Numbered from the stretch's first letter, positions 53,465 to 62,931 are shown. The stretch is 64,000 bases of DNA from Streptococcus suis (GCA_022354845.1 CP031970.1:992001-1056000); one strand, 5' to 3'. The notes: a model not told the origin generated them from the sequence alone. Made by a program: numbers and translations.

Positions 53465-55303
53465 ATGAAAGAATTTACTGATTTAGACCTATATTATATG
53501 AATTCCGGTGAACATACCACCCTTTATGAAAAAATGGGTGCACACATGGTAAAAGAGAGAAACAAGATACTCGGTACCCATTTTCGTGTCTATGCTCCTA
53601 ATGCTAGGGAGGTATTTGTGATTGGTGATTTTAATGCGTGGCAAAGAAGTCATCAAATGCAGTGGGAAATTGATGGTGTTTTTCAACTCTATGTTGAAGG
53701 ATTAAAGTCACTTGAGAATTATAAATATTTGATTGTTACCCATGACGGTCGGGAATTGTATAAGGCTGATCCATACGCATTTTTCAGTCAAGTTCGCCCA
53801 GAGACTGCCTCTACCACCTACAACTCACGCTATAAATTCAAAGATCAAGCTTGGATGAATGAGAGAGTGGAATATGACTTCAAAGAACAACCTGTCTCCA
53901 TCTATGAAGTGCATTTGGGATCTTGGAAACAACGATTCGTCAACAGAAATGAGGGTGGGGCTCCGATAGAGGCCTTCAATAGTTATAAAGATATCACTCC
54001 GCTTTTGATTGAACATCTCAAAGAAAATAACTATACGCATGTCGAGTTGCTTCCAATTACTGAGCACCCATTAGACGCTTCATGGGGCTATCAAGTCACA
54101 GGTTATTATAGTCCCACCAGTCGGTTTGGTAAGCCAGACGAATTAAAATATTTAGTTGATCAGCTTCATCAAGCTGGGATTGGCGTTATCTTAGACTGGG
54201 TTCCATTACATTTTTGTAAAGATGCACATGGTCTATACCAGTTTGATGGTAGTTGGTTGTATGAATACCCTTATGAGCATGATCGAGAAAATCATCAGTG
54301 GGGAACTGCCAATTTTGACCTTGGTAAAGGCATGACACAGTCTTTCTTACTTTCAAATTTGAAATATTGGCTAGAATACTTCCATTTTGATGGCATACGC
54401 GTTGACGCTCTATCCTATCTCCTTTATTGGCGAGGGGAAACGACTGAAGACAAAATAAACCATGCTGCCATCGATTTTATCAAGCGTGTCAATGCAATGG
54501 TTCATACAGACTATAAAGGTGTTCTAATGATTGCAGAAGATTCTTCTAGCTTTCCAAAAGTAACCCATTCCTTAGAAGATGGCGGTATAGGATTCGATAT
54601 GAAATGGGATTTGGGCTGGATGAACGATACGCTAAAATACATGGGTCGCCCATCTGTCTACCGCAAATACCATTCAAACGAAATAACGTTCGGAATGTAT
54701 TACAACCAAAACGAGCATTTCCTTCTTCCACTTTCACATGATGAAGTTGTGCATGGGAAACACTCTATCATAGAGAAAATGGATGGAAATTACGAAGATC
54801 AATTTAATTTGGCGCGTGCCTACTATAGCTTCTATTTTGCCCATCCTGGTAAAAAATTACTCTTTATGGGCAATGAATGGGGACATATTCGTGAATGGCA
54901 TGAATATACTGAAATGGATTGGAATTTACTACAATTTCCAATTCACCAATCCTTCTATCAAATGATGAAAACCTTGTCTACTTTCTATAAAGAAAACGAT
55001 GCCTTTTGGAAGTATGATTATCAAGCCTACGAAAAAGGGTTTAATTGGGTAAAAATTGATGGTGATAGTAATCTCTTTGCATTTTCACGTATGAGTGATG
55101 ACCAAGAAATTCTAACGATCCATAATTTTAATGACCAAGAACTCTTCGACGTACATTTGGATCTGCCTGCAGAATCCGAATATAAGCTAGTCTTCTCATC
55201 TAGTACCATCCCAATGGAATCATTTAGTATCTATCCAAATGAGAATGGTATTACGATAACATTGCCACGCTTAACTAGTTTCTGTTTCGAGAAAATGAAG
55301 TAA
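53465..55303 (+). CDS. glgB: 1,4-alpha-glucan branching enzyme (GH13)
   Basis: 612 residues from the ATG at 53465 behind TGGAG. A GTG-start extension to 53423 overlaps a hairpin and is rejected. N-terminal CBM48 (about 35-115), GH13 catalytic barrel with VELLPITEHP, DWVPLHF, nucleophile Asp in FDGIRVDALSYLLYW, catalytic Glu in LMIAEDSS and LSHDEVVHGK (third Asp). Introduces alpha-1,6 branches. Last gene of the operon; in most Firmicutes glgB is first. Confidence 0.96.
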   Translation: MKEFTDLDLYYMNSGEHTTLYEKMGAHMVKERNKILGTHFRVYAPNAREVFVIGDFNAWQRSHQMQWEIDGVFQLYVEGLKSLENYKYLIVTHDGRELYKADPYAFFSQVRPETASTTYNSRYKFKDQAWMNERVEYDFKEQPVSIYEVHLGSWKQRFVNRNEGGAPIEAFNSYKDITPLLIEHLKENNYTHVELLPITEHPLDASWGYQVTGYYSPTSRFGKPDELKYLVDQLHQAGIGVILDWVPLHFCKDAHGLYQFDGSWLYEYPYEHDRENHQWGTANFDLGKGMTQSFLLSNLKYWLEYFHFDGIRVDALSYLLYWRGETTEDKINHAAIDFIKRVNAMVHTDYKGVLMIAEDSSSFPKVTHSLEDGGIGFDMKWDLGWMNDTLKYMGRPSVYRKYHSNEITFGMYYNQNEHFLLPLSHDEVVHGKHSIIEKMDGNYEDQFNLARAYYSFYFAHPGKKLLFMGNEWGHIREWHEYTEMDWNLLQFPIHQSFYQMMKTLSTFYKENDAFWKYDYQAYEKGFNWVKIDGDSNLFAFSRMSDDQEILTIHNFNDQELFDVHLDLPAESEYKLVFSSSTIPMESFSIYPNENGITITLPRLTSFCFEKMK

Positions 55304-55346
55304 AAAAAACTTGTAAGTCTCTACTTTTAGACTTACAAGTTTTTTT
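55302..55346. terminator. Bidirectional terminator after glgB
   Basis: AAAAAAACTTGTAAGTCT at about 55303-55320 pairs with AGACTTACAAGTTTTTTT at 55329-55346. A-tract/T-tract symmetry serves both glgB (+) and the amino acid-binding protein gene (-). Confidence 0.92.
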
Positions 55347-55351
55347 GTATT

Positions 55352-56170
55352 CTATTCAACAGCTGTATAAGTGGCTGCTTTTTCTAAGAAGGTATCAAAT
55401 TCACCACTTGATTTGACTTCGTTAATAACCTTGTCAATGCTTGTTTTCAAGTCATCACTTCCTTTTGGAAGAGCAATAACTTTTGAATTTTCATCTATAG
55501 TTGGGAATTCAATTGAAGCAATGGCTAAATCTGAGTTTTGTGAGACATAACCAGCTGCGACAGGTGAATCCATCAAAACAGCATCAACTTTACCAGCTTT
55601 AAGTTCATTTACTGCTTCTCCCATTAATGTCAATGAAACAATTTTAGCCTGACTTATTTCTGATTTAGCATATGTTTCCTGAGTAGAACCTTTTTGGACA
55701 GCCAGGTTTTTACCTGATATTGCATCAATTGAAGTTAAGGCACTTGCATCATCTTTTTTGATAAGCAATACATCAGCAATTTGGTAATAGCTTTCTGAGA
55801 AGTCAAAAACTTTCGCACGTTCATCTGAGTATGATAGACCAGCAATAGCAATATCAGCTTTCCCATTTTGTACACTAGATAAGACATTATCGAAACTCAT
55901 TGCTGAAACTTCAAGTTTTACTCCCAATTCATCAGCAATCTTTTGTGCAAGCATAATATCTGCACCAACGACTTCATTCTTGCCATCAACAAGAGCTTGA
56001 AACTCAAATGGTGCATAGTCTGGACTAGTAGCAACAACCAACGTACCTTTTTCTTTAATCTTTTCTAATGTGGATTGGCTGGAATCTGAACTAGAGCTTG
56101 CTGAACAAGCAGCTAGAGATAGGGTAGCGACAAATGTCGCAGCTAGGGTAAGCATTTTTTTCAATTTCAT
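55352..56170 (-). CDS. Amino acid ABC transporter substrate-binding lipoprotein (1)
   Basis: 272 residues from the ATG at 56170. Lipoprotein signal peptide with lipobox SLAAC; mature part is a two-lobed SBP_bac_3 domain (about 45-270): VVATSPDYAPFEF, GKNEVVGADIMLAQKIADEL, VLSSVQNGKADIAIAGLSYS, FSESYYQ, KNLAVQKGSTQE. Binds polar amino acids or cystine at the outer membrane face. No permease or ATPase is adjacent, so it must use a transporter encoded elsewhere. About half identical by eye to the next gene. Confidence 0.92.
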   Translation of the reverse strand: MKLKKMLTLAATFVATLSLAACSASSSSDSSQSTLEKIKEKGTLVVATSPDYAPFEFQALVDGKNEVVGADIMLAQKIADELGVKLEVSAMSFDNVLSSVQNGKADIAIAGLSYSDERAKVFDFSESYYQIADVLLIKKDDASALTSIDAISGKNLAVQKGSTQETYAKSEISQAKIVSLTLMGEAVNELKAGKVDAVLMDSPVAAGYVSQNSDLAIASIEFPTIDENSKVIALPKGSDDLKTSIDKVINEVKSSGEFDTFLEKAATYTAVE

Positions 56171-56215
56171 TAATAAACAGTTCCTTTTCATTCATTTCCA
56201 AATCAATCTTTTTTG

Positions 56216-56258
56216 ATTCGATAGTGAATATTCTATCGAATTTTTATTCAATTGTCAA
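56216..56258 (-). promoter_or_regulatory. Promoter and palindromic operator of the first binding protein
   Basis: Perfect inverted repeat ATTCGATAG-N8-CTATCGAAT (56216-56241). On the minus strand TTGACA (56253-56258), 17 bases, TAGAAT (56230-56235): the operator covers the -10 box, so a repressor is likely. Confidence 0.8.
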
Positions 56259-56291
56259 CCAATCGATTTGAATATTTATTCTCAAAAACAA

Positions 56292-57101
56292 CTAATTATT
56301 ACTGATGGATTGCTGGTAGGCCTCCTCAACAAATTGATCCATTTTACCAGAGTCAACTAACTCAGTAATGACTTTGTCAATTTTTTCCTTTAATTCGGTA
56401 CTACCCTTTGGCATTGCAACCGCGTAAGAATCAGAAATTGAAGATTCAATATCCATATCAACTATTTGTAAGTCACTATTGACCCCCACGTAGGCTTTGG
56501 CAATTGGCTCTTCAAAGATGACACCATCAAGCTGACCAGCCTTTAATTGTTGAATCAAATCGCCATTTTTATCTAAACTAATTATTGTGGCCCCAGTGAA
56601 TTCTTCTTTTCCGACACTTTCTTGAATGGTACCCTTTTGCGTTCCAATTGATGTACCAACGAAATCCTCGATGCTTGTTAAGCGAGTTGCGTCAGATTTC
56701 TTTATAATCATTTTGTTTACCGATTGATAATAAGCCTCAGAGAAATCATAGATTATTGCACGCTCTTCGGTTGCAGAAATACCCGAAATGGCAATATCAG
56801 ACTTACCGCTCTGTACACTCGCTAATACATTTGAAAAACTCATGCTAGAGAATTCAACCTCAACTCCTAACTCCTCCCCGATTGCTTTCGCTAGCTCAAT
56901 ATCCGCACCAACAATTGTATCTTTTCCATCTACAATGGTTTTGTATTCAAACGGAGGAAATTCTGGATTTAAAGCAACAACAATTTTTCCTTTGTCTTCA
57001 ATTTTTTGCAAAGTATTTGAAGTTGAGCTTGAGTTACAAGCAACAAGGATAGTAGAGGCAAAACAAATAGTCGCAAACCTATAAATTGACTTAAATTTCA
57101 T
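56292..57101 (-). CDS. Amino acid ABC transporter substrate-binding lipoprotein (2)
   Basis: 269 residues, paralogue of the preceding gene. Lipobox ILVAC (Cys22), SBP_bac_3 domain: VVALNPEFPPFEYKTIVDGK, GADIELAKAIGEELGV, VLASVQSGKSDIAISGISAT, FSEAYYQSVNKMIIKK. The tandem pair has no transport partners nearby. It has its own promoter (57168-57196) without the palindrome of its sister, suggesting separate control. Confidence 0.92.
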   Translation of the reverse strand: MKFKSIYRFATICFASTILVACNSSSTSNTLQKIEDKGKIVVALNPEFPPFEYKTIVDGKDTIVGADIELAKAIGEELGVEVEFSSMSFSNVLASVQSGKSDIAISGISATEERAIIYDFSEAYYQSVNKMIIKKSDATRLTSIEDFVGTSIGTQKGTIQESVGKEEFTGATIISLDKNGDLIQQLKAGQLDGVIFEEPIAKAYVGVNSDLQIVDMDIESSISDSYAVAMPKGSTELKEKIDKVITELVDSGKMDQFVEEAYQQSISNN

Positions 57102-57167
57102 AATAATCTCCTGTATAAAAAATCATAATATTGAACATACCAACAGTTTATTTTGTATGTTTATGCT

Positions 57168-57196
57168 ATTCTAAATCATATTTATACATTTGTCAA
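57168..57196 (-). promoter_or_regulatory. Promoter of the second binding protein
   Basis: Minus strand TTGACA (57191-57196), 17 bases, TAGAAT (57168-57173). Lies 67 bases before the ATG. Confidence 0.65.
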
Positions 57197-57256
57197 CAGT
57201 TTTTTGTATTTTTATTCGTTTTTATTAAAAATTTTAATGTGTAAATGAATGTAATG

Positions 57257-58285
57257 TTATAACAAGCTTTCTAATTCAGTAATATCTTCTTCAGTTGTAG
57301 ACCAGCTTGTTGCTAAGCGAATTACCGTACTATACTCATCATATTTTTCCCAAAAACTATAAACGATTCCTAATTCGTCAAAATGGTTTAGGACTTTATT
57401 CGAAACAATGATAAACTGTTGATTAGTAGGTGATTGCAGATAAAATTGATATCCTTTTTCAGTCAAGATTCTTTTTAAACGCTCTGCCATTTCAATCGCA
57501 TGACGACCAATCTCCACATATAGATTTTCTGTAAAAAATCGATCGAATTGAACACCGACTACACGACCTTTTGCAAGTAATGCTCCATGTTGTTTTACAA
57601 TTGTCGAAAAGTGCTTTGGCTGATTATTTTTAGTGAAGACAACTGCTTCACCAAGTAAGGCTCCCATTTTAGTTCCACCGATGTAGAAGACATCTGTTAA
57701 GGTAGCGATCGCTTTCAAATCGAGATCTGTGTCCCTTGCAGCAAGACCATATCCCAAACGAGCTCCATCTAAATACAAAGGAATTTGAAAGTGACTACAA
57801 ACGCTAGCAAGGTCACTCAATTCTTGTTTTGTATACAAGGTGCCATATTCTGTAGGATGTGAGATATAGACCATACCAGGAAATACCATATGTTCGTGAT
57901 TGGCATCAGCATAAAAGTCAGTTAGGTATTGTTCAACGTTTGACGCTACTAGCTTACCTTGTGAATGCGGTAAGGCCATAACTTTATGTCCTGAAAATTC
58001 AATAGCACCTGCCTCATGAGTTGTCACATGCCCTGTTTCTGCAGCAATTACTCCCTCATATGATGCAAGCATTGAATTTATGACCAATTGGTTTGTTTGT
58101 GTCCCCCCAGCTAAGAAAGTAACTTGTGCAATTGGACAATCTGTTGCTTCACGGATTTTCTCTACAGCACGGACAGTATAAAGATCAGTCCCATATCCAG
58201 ACAACCCTTCATTGTTTGTTTCAATGATAGCTTCTAGAAGCGCAGGATGAAGCCCTTTATTATAATCATTTTCAAAATGTAACAT
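57257..58285 (-). CDS. Low-specificity L-threonine aldolase-like PLP enzyme
   Basis: 342 residues. Fold type I PLP enzyme: ENDYNKGLHPALLEAI, GYGTDLYTVRAVEKI, LAGGTQTNQLVI, DGARLGYGLAA (Asp holding the PLP ring), and the Schiff-base Lys206 in YIGGTKMGAL. Would cleave threonine or related beta-hydroxy amino acids to glycine plus aldehyde. RBS GGAGG. Alone on its transcript as far as can be seen. Confidence 0.9.
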   Translation of the reverse strand: MLHFENDYNKGLHPALLEAIIETNNEGLSGYGTDLYTVRAVEKIREATDCPIAQVTFLAGGTQTNQLVINSMLASYEGVIAAETGHVTTHEAGAIEFSGHKVMALPHSQGKLVASNVEQYLTDFYADANHEHMVFPGMVYISHPTEYGTLYTKQELSDLASVCSHFQIPLYLDGARLGYGLAARDTDLDLKAIATLTDVFYIGGTKMGALLGEAVVFTKNNQPKHFSTIVKQHGALLAKGRVVGVQFDRFFTENLYVEIGRHAIEMAERLKRILTEKGYQFYLQSPTNQQFIIVSNKVLNHFDELGIVYSFWEKYDEYSTVIRLATSWSTTEEDITELESLL

Positions 58286-58340
58286 AGATACCTCCAGTAA
58301 AAAATAAACTCCCCCTATAATTTTGGACAGTTGATACGCT

Positions 58341-58367
58341 AAAAACCCTTGTAAATCAAGGGTTTTT
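58341..58367. terminator. Hairpin between the aldolase gene and tRNA-Arg
   Basis: AAAAACCCTT at 58341-58350 pairs with AAGGGTTTTT at 58358-58367; T runs on both sides, serving the minus-strand tRNA. Confidence 0.85.
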
Positions 58368-58380
58368 AAATATATTTAGT

Positions 58381-58451
58381 CCACCCTGAGGGAATCGAAC
58401 CCCCATCTCAAGAACCGGAATCTTACGTGATATCCATTACACTAAGGGTGG
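58381..58451 (-). tRNA. tRNA-Arg (anticodon CCG)
   Basis: Minus strand CCACCCT at the 5' end pairs with AGGGTGG at the 3' end; anticodon stem-loop AAGA-TTCCGGT-TCTT gives CCG (reads CGG); T loop GGTTCGATTCC. 71 bases, no CCA encoded. It lies downstream of rpsA. Confidence 0.93.
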
Positions 58452-58456
58452 AAAGG

Positions 58457-58480
58457 AAAAACTTGCCGAGGCAAGTTTTT
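58457..58480. terminator. Terminator after rpsA
   Basis: AAAAACTTGCC-GA-GGCAAGTTTTT, 58457-58480, with a T tail on the minus strand. The tRNA-Arg follows, so some readthrough may supply it. Confidence 0.85.
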
Positions 58481-58487
58481 AAGTGAA

Positions 58488-59693
58488 TTACAATTCAATG
58501 TCACCGAAAAGGTCAGCCATTGAGAAACCTGTTTGAGTTTCTGGTAATTCGTAATCACGTTTTTCTTCACGTTTTTGGCGACGTGGACGTGAAGCACGTT
58601 TTTCAGCTCTTTCTTCGCCTTCAGCTGCTGCTGGACGTTCTTCCAAAGCCTTGATAGAAAGTGACACACGTTCATCTGCTGCGTTCACTTCAAGAACTTT
58701 AACAGTTACGTCTTGACCTACTGTCAAAGCATCTTTAGGATTTTCAACACGTTTGTGTGAAATTTGTGAGATGTGAACCAAACCGTCGATACCAGGCAAT
58801 ACTTCGACGAATGCACCAAAATCAGTCAAACGTTTTACTTTACCTTCGATTACATCGCCAGCTGCCAATTTTTGCTCAACGCCATCCCATGGGCCAGGCT
58901 GTGTAGCTTTCAATGACAATGATACGCGGCCTTCAACTTCGTCGATAGCAAGAACTTTAACTTCTACTTCTTCACCAACAGTAACAGCTGATTTAGGAGA
59001 TACGTTACGCTCATGTGACAACTCAGTCAAGTGAACCAAACCATCAACACCGCCTAAGTCGATGAAAGCACCAAAGCTTGTAATGCGAGCAACTTTACCA
59101 GTTACAACATCACCAACAGCCAATTTACCGAATACTTCAGCACGTGCTGAAGCAGCTGCTTCTTCAACTACATCACGACGTGACAAGATGAAACGATTCT
59201 CTGCTGGATCAACTTCTTTGATTTTAGCGTCAAATTCTTGACCTACAAAACGCTCAGTGTTACGAGTGAAACGGCTATCAATCATTGAAGCAGGAATGAA
59301 ACCACGCAAGCCTTCAAATTCAACTGCCAATCCACCTTTAACTGCACGAGTAACTTTGACAGTTACAACTTCACCTTCACGACCAACAAGCTTGTCCCAT
59401 GCTTTACGAGCTTCCAAACGTTTTTTAGATACAAGATATGTAACAGTGTCTGTATCTTTACCAACAACTTGGCGAAGTACAAGCAATTCAAGTGTTTCAC
59501 CAACTTTAACAAGGTCGTTGATGTCAGCATTACGATCGTTTGTCAACTCACGAAGCGTTAACACACCCTCTACACCAGTACCTGCAATTGCAACATTAGC
59601 TTGTCCAGCGTCAACTGTCAATACTTCAGCTGTTACCACATCACCTGGTGTAACTTCGCTTACACTGTTCAACAAATCTTCAAATTCGTTCAT
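58488..59693 (-). CDS. rpsA: 30S ribosomal protein S1
   Basis: 401 residues, the four-S1-domain form usual in low-GC Gram-positives. S1 RNA-binding domains about 15-85, 103-172, 190-260 and 275-345 (each with a [24 protein letters not shown] core, e.g. [20 protein letters not shown]). The C-terminal tail (about 360-401) is charged ([20 protein letters not shown]). Helps mRNA binding to the ribosome. RBS CGGAGG 10 bases before the ATG. Confidence 0.96.
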   Translation of the reverse strand: MNEFEDLLNSVSEVTPGDVVTAEVLTVDAGQANVAIAGTGVEGVLTLRELTNDRNADINDLVKVGETLELLVLRQVVGKDTDTVTYLVSKKRLEARKAWDKLVGREGEVVTVKVTRAVKGGLAVEFEGLRGFIPASMIDSRFTRNTERFVGQEFDAKIKEVDPAENRFILSRRDVVEEAAASARAEVFGKLAVGDVVTGKVARITSFGAFIDLGGVDGLVHLTELSHERNVSPKSAVTVGEEVEVKVLAIDEVEGRVSLSLKATQPGPWDGVEQKLAAGDVIEGKVKRLTDFGAFVEVLPGIDGLVHISQISHKRVENPKDALTVGQDVTVKVLEVNAADERVSLSIKALEERPAAAEGEERAEKRASRPRRQKREEKRDYELPETQTGFSMADLFGDIEL

Positions 59694-59813
59694 TATTAAT
59701 AAACCTCCGACAATCGGGTTTCTACACCCAACATAAAATATATTTTATTAAGGCACACGCAAGGACAACTTATGGACATCTTTGACGAATTAGGACATGC
59801 CTAATACCTTTAC

Positions 59814-59884
59814 TGGGGTAGCTGGATTCGAACCAACGCATGAGGGAGTCAAAGTCCCTTGCCTTACCGCTTGGCGATACCCCA
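59814..59884 (-). tRNA. tRNA-Gln (anticodon TTG)
   Basis: Minus strand 5' TGGGGTA pairs with 3' TACCCCA; anticodon stem-loop GGGA-CTTTGAC-TCCC gives TTG; T loop GGTTCGAATCC. 71 bases. Confidence 0.93.
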
Positions 59885-59948
59885 AAAAGAGATACAATTC
59901 ATTTATTTACTAGTCACAAGAAATTGAACTCGAGATTAATTTCTTAGG

Positions 59949-60196
59949 AAAATAGATAGCCTTCCTTGAGTGTTAACACTCAGCGTCAGTCTCCTAATTT
60001 TCTACAGAAATTTCTGGTAAACCAGAACATCTCTCGTATCTTAAATGAACTCAGCCTAAACGCTGGGTGAAATAGACCGATTTCACTGGGCGTTTTAACG
60101 GCTTCGTATCTTAGTTGAACACGGACTAAAATCCTGGTGAAAAAGATAAACTTCCTTGTGTGTTTAGCACACTGCGTCAGTTTCCTATTTTCATAC
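59949..60196. repeat. Mosaic of imperfect repeats between tRNA-Gln and tRNA-Tyr
   Basis: A roughly 57-base unit (AGATAGCCTTCCTTGAGTGT, then GCGTCAGTCTCCTA) at about 59949-60005 recurs at 60139-60196 (AGATAAACTTCCTTGTGTGT, then GCGTCAGTTTCCTA), both containing an internal inverted repeat (GAGTGTTAACACTC; GTGTGTTTAGCACAC). A second unit, TATCTTAAATGAACTCAGCC at about 60036-60076, recurs at 60107-60147 as TATCTTAGTTGAACACGGAC. No gene in the 345 bases between the tRNAs. Confidence 0.7.
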
Positions 60197-60229
60197 GGAT
60201 TTCTTAACGTCCTTTGTATCCTGTTCAAT

Positions 60230-60309
60230 GGAGAGAGAGGGATTCGAACCCCCGAACCCGAAGGAGCGGATTTACAGTCCGCCGCGTTTAGCCTCTTCGC
60301 TATCTCTCC
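60230..60309 (-). tRNA. tRNA-Tyr (anticodon GTA)
   Basis: Minus strand 5' GGAGAGA pairs with 3' TCTCTCC; anticodon loop ACTGTAAAT gives GTA; a long variable arm makes it class II, as expected for bacterial tRNA-Tyr. 80 bases. Confidence 0.92.
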
Positions 60310-60360
60310 GTGCACTAACAGACATTATTCTACCATAAAATAGTACCAATTACAATACTT

Positions 60361-60594
60361 TTAGTTGCTTAAATTATAATTTTCAATAATATTTCCGACT
60401 GATTTTTCCAATGTTTTATAAAAGCCTTCGGCATTTCCATTTTTTACAATAGTAAAATTATTTTCAGCTAATTCTGCGATCTCACCAATAACTTTTTTTC
60501 CAATGACGAGACGGTAACCATCATATTTTTCATTATTGACAACAACAGTTGCATCTTCAATCTGGATTTCAATTTTTTTGTCTTTTTTACTCAT
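60361..60594 (-). CDS. DUF2969 domain protein
   Basis: 77 residues. Small acidic streptococcal/enterococcal family: MSKKDKKIEIQIEDATVVVN, then GYRLVIGKKVIGEIAELAEN, ending ENYNLSN. No membrane segment. Function unknown. Start chosen by GAGG 8 bases before the ATG. It commonly lies next to ilvE in streptococci. Confidence 0.85.
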   Translation of the reverse strand: MSKKDKKIEIQIEDATVVVNNEKYDGYRLVIGKKVIGEIAELAENNFTIVKNGNAEGFYKTLEKSVGNIIENYNLSN

Positions 60595-60661
60595 TTTTAT
60601 AACCTCACTGTTTCTATTCTACAAAAAATGAGAAAAGCTTGCAAGTGCAAGCCTTCCGAAA

Positions 60662-61684
60662 TTATTCAATCTCTACAATCCAGCCTACTGGTGCTTCAAT
60701 ATCACCAAATTGGATACCTGTTAATTCATCATAAAGTTTGCGGGTCACAGGACCAACCTCTGTTTCGCTATGGAACACATGGAATGTATCACCAATTTGA
60801 ATACCACCGATTGGTGAAATCACTGCAGCTGTTCCACAGGCTCCTGCTTCGACAAAATCATCTAGTTCATCCACAAAGACTTCTCTTTCAATTGCTTTTA
60901 ATCCCAATCGTTTTTCTGCTAAGTAAAGAAGAGAATACTTGGTAATTGAAGGTAAGATAGATGGTGAAACTGGCGTAACAAATTCATTATCAGCTGTTAT
61001 ACCAAAGAAGTTGGCTGACCCAACTTCTTCAATTTTCGTGTGAGTAGCTGGATCAAGATAAATCACGTCCGAAAAACCTTTATTTTTAGCATGTTTACCT
61101 GGTAATAATGATGCTGCGTAGTTACCACCAACTTTAGCTGCACCAGTACCGTTTGGAGCAGCACGGTCATATTCATCTTGAACAAGGAAATTGGTTGGAG
61201 CTAATCCACCTTTAAAGTAGTTACCAACTGGCATAGCAAAGACTGTAAAAATATATTCCTCCGCAGGTTTTACACCAATAATATCACCGACACCTATCAA
61301 GAGTGGACGCAGATAAAGGGTGCCACCAGTTCCATATGGTGGAACATAATCAGCATTAGCTTTTACGACCTGCTTACAAGCCTCAATAAATAAATCTGTT
61401 GGAACTTGAGGCATCAATAGACGGTCTGCAGTCCTTTGTAAGCGTTTAGCGTTTTGATCTGGACGGAAAAGTTGCATTTTTCCATCTTTTGTACGATATG
61501 CTTTAAGACCCTCAAAAGCCTGTTGGCCATAGTGAAGTGCAGGTGAACTCTCAGAAATATGTAATTCTGCATCTTCAGTAAGAGCACCACTGCTCCATTG
61601 TCCATTTTTATAATAAGCAATAAAGCGATAAGGTAATTTCATATAAGAAAAACCAAGATTTTCCCAATCAATAGTTACTGGCAT
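60662..61684 (-). CDS. ilvE: Branched-chain amino acid aminotransferase
   Basis: 340 residues. Class IV PLP aminotransferase interconverting Leu/Ile/Val and their 2-oxo acids. PLP Lys184 in GTGAAKVGGNYAAS; HYGQQAFEGLKAYR (about 51-64) and VEEVGSANFFGI are family motifs; ACGTAAVISPIGGI near the C-terminus. RBS GGAG. Full length. Confidence 0.96.
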   Translation of the reverse strand: MPVTIDWENLGFSYMKLPYRFIAYYKNGQWSSGALTEDAELHISESSPALHYGQQAFEGLKAYRTKDGKMQLFRPDQNAKRLQRTADRLLMPQVPTDLFIEACKQVVKANADYVPPYGTGGTLYLRPLLIGVGDIIGVKPAEEYIFTVFAMPVGNYFKGGLAPTNFLVQDEYDRAAPNGTGAAKVGGNYAASLLPGKHAKNKGFSDVIYLDPATHTKIEEVGSANFFGITADNEFVTPVSPSILPSITKYSLLYLAEKRLGLKAIEREVFVDELDDFVEAGACGTAAVISPIGGIQIGDTFHVFHSETEVGPVTRKLYDELTGIQFGDIEAPVGWIVEIE

Positions 61685-61804
61685 AAGTTTACTCCATATA
61701 TATTTTTTACTATTTTACTACTTTTGAAAATGATTTTCAATTAAAAATTCAGAAAATTTTGTATGTTTGATTTTTCTTAGCGCTAAACTCTTATTTTTTT
61801 GAAC

Positions 61805-62869
61805 TTACTCCACATCCTCAAGTGATAGAGCAACGACTCTATCCATTGATGTCACTGTTGGATTTATTCGATATTTAAAAGCTGAAGATTCAAAGAGTAA
61901 ATACAGTAAATCACCTTCAACTTGAATTTGCTGCATGTATGGTGGTGCTACCAGTTCTTTTTTTGGTTCTAATAAATCAGTCAAATCATTGTAACCTGAA
62001 AAATCGAACCAGAGAATCTTTGAGTCTTCATTTCCATATGATTGAGAAAGAAGTATCTGATGTCCATGAACTGCAATTCCTTGAATTTGGTCAGGAGTAT
62101 CGATGATTGTCGTTGGTTGATAAGCTTCTGAGTCAAGATTTTTTCCAGTTGGATAACCCTCAGAATCCAACTGGAAAATTCCCAAATGCCCATGGTCATC
62201 TTTATCAAAATATCCAACTAGTAACTTTTCTTGGTCATAAGCCATGTAGGAAGACCGTTCTATCTGACCAAGACTAACCTGAAAATCAAACTCCACAGGT
62301 TTTTTAGTTTTACTAAATTGATCTGTCTTTATTGTGTTCAAATTCAAGGCTGATATTTGAGAAGTATCATCACCTTCAGTCGTTGTAATCCACAAACGAT
62401 TATTTAGATGGTCGTACGCAATGCCCCCAACGTGACTTGTTGTTGGAAGAACAATTGTTTTGATGTATTTACCAGTTTTCTTATCTAATACCCAAAGAAC
62501 AGAATTAAAACCACCACCATTACTATAGGCGGATATAACGACATAATCCTCTAGAAAGCTTAAACCTTGAGGTGTCATATCTTCAGTCTGATCTGAATCT
62601 CCTTCTTCCTCACCTGTTGATTGTATTGTTTCAGCTTGCACTAATCCTGGTATGACATAGGTTGCCCGAATGGAGGTTGCAATGTTTTTATAGAATTCTG
62701 GGTAATATTCTTCTAATTCATTATAGAACTCTTTTAAATCTTTGCTTGCTGAGTTGGTATTTGTACCGGTCTCCTCTTTATATTTTGTCCCGGTATATAG
62801 AGAATATCCATAATAAAGTATAGAGCCAGTGCAAAGCAGAGCAATTATCCACCAAATAATTTTTTTCAT
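61805..62869 (-). CDS. Membrane-anchored beta-propeller-like protein
   Basis: 354 residues from the ATG at 62869. One N-terminal membrane segment (about 4-23: IIWWIIALLCTGSILYYG) with the rest outside. The extracellular part has repeated beta-rich blocks of the YncE/YVTN or LVIVD type (DYVVISAYSNGGGFNSVLWV; HVGGIAYDHLNNRLWITTTE; IQGIAVHGHQILLSQSYGNE), suggesting a propeller. Acidic Thr/Asp/Glu-rich stretch about 85-103. Function unknown; streptococci carry it near ilvE-parC. Confidence 0.72.
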   Translation of the reverse strand: MKKIIWWIIALLCTGSILYYGYSLYTGTKYKEETGTNTNSASKDLKEFYNELEEYYPEFYKNIATSIRATYVIPGLVQAETIQSTGEEEGDSDQTEDMTPQGLSFLEDYVVISAYSNGGGFNSVLWVLDKKTGKYIKTIVLPTTSHVGGIAYDHLNNRLWITTTEGDDTSQISALNLNTIKTDQFSKTKKPVEFDFQVSLGQIERSSYMAYDQEKLLVGYFDKDDHGHLGIFQLDSEGYPTGKNLDSEAYQPTTIIDTPDQIQGIAVHGHQILLSQSYGNEDSKILWFDFSGYNDLTDLLEPKKELVAPPYMQQIQVEGDLLYLLFESSAFKYRINPTVTSMDRVVALSLEDVE

Positions 62870-62905
62870 ATTGTATCCCATTCCTTTCTACACTTTAGTA
62901 TAACA

Positions 62906-62931
62906 AAAAAGATTGTCCGAAGACAATCTTT
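62906..62931 (-). terminator. Terminator downstream of parC and the small membrane peptide
   Basis: On the minus strand AAAGATTGTC-TTCG-GACAATCTTTTTT, a UUCG tetraloop stem (62911-62917 with 62922-62928 plus A-T closure). Confidence 0.85.
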
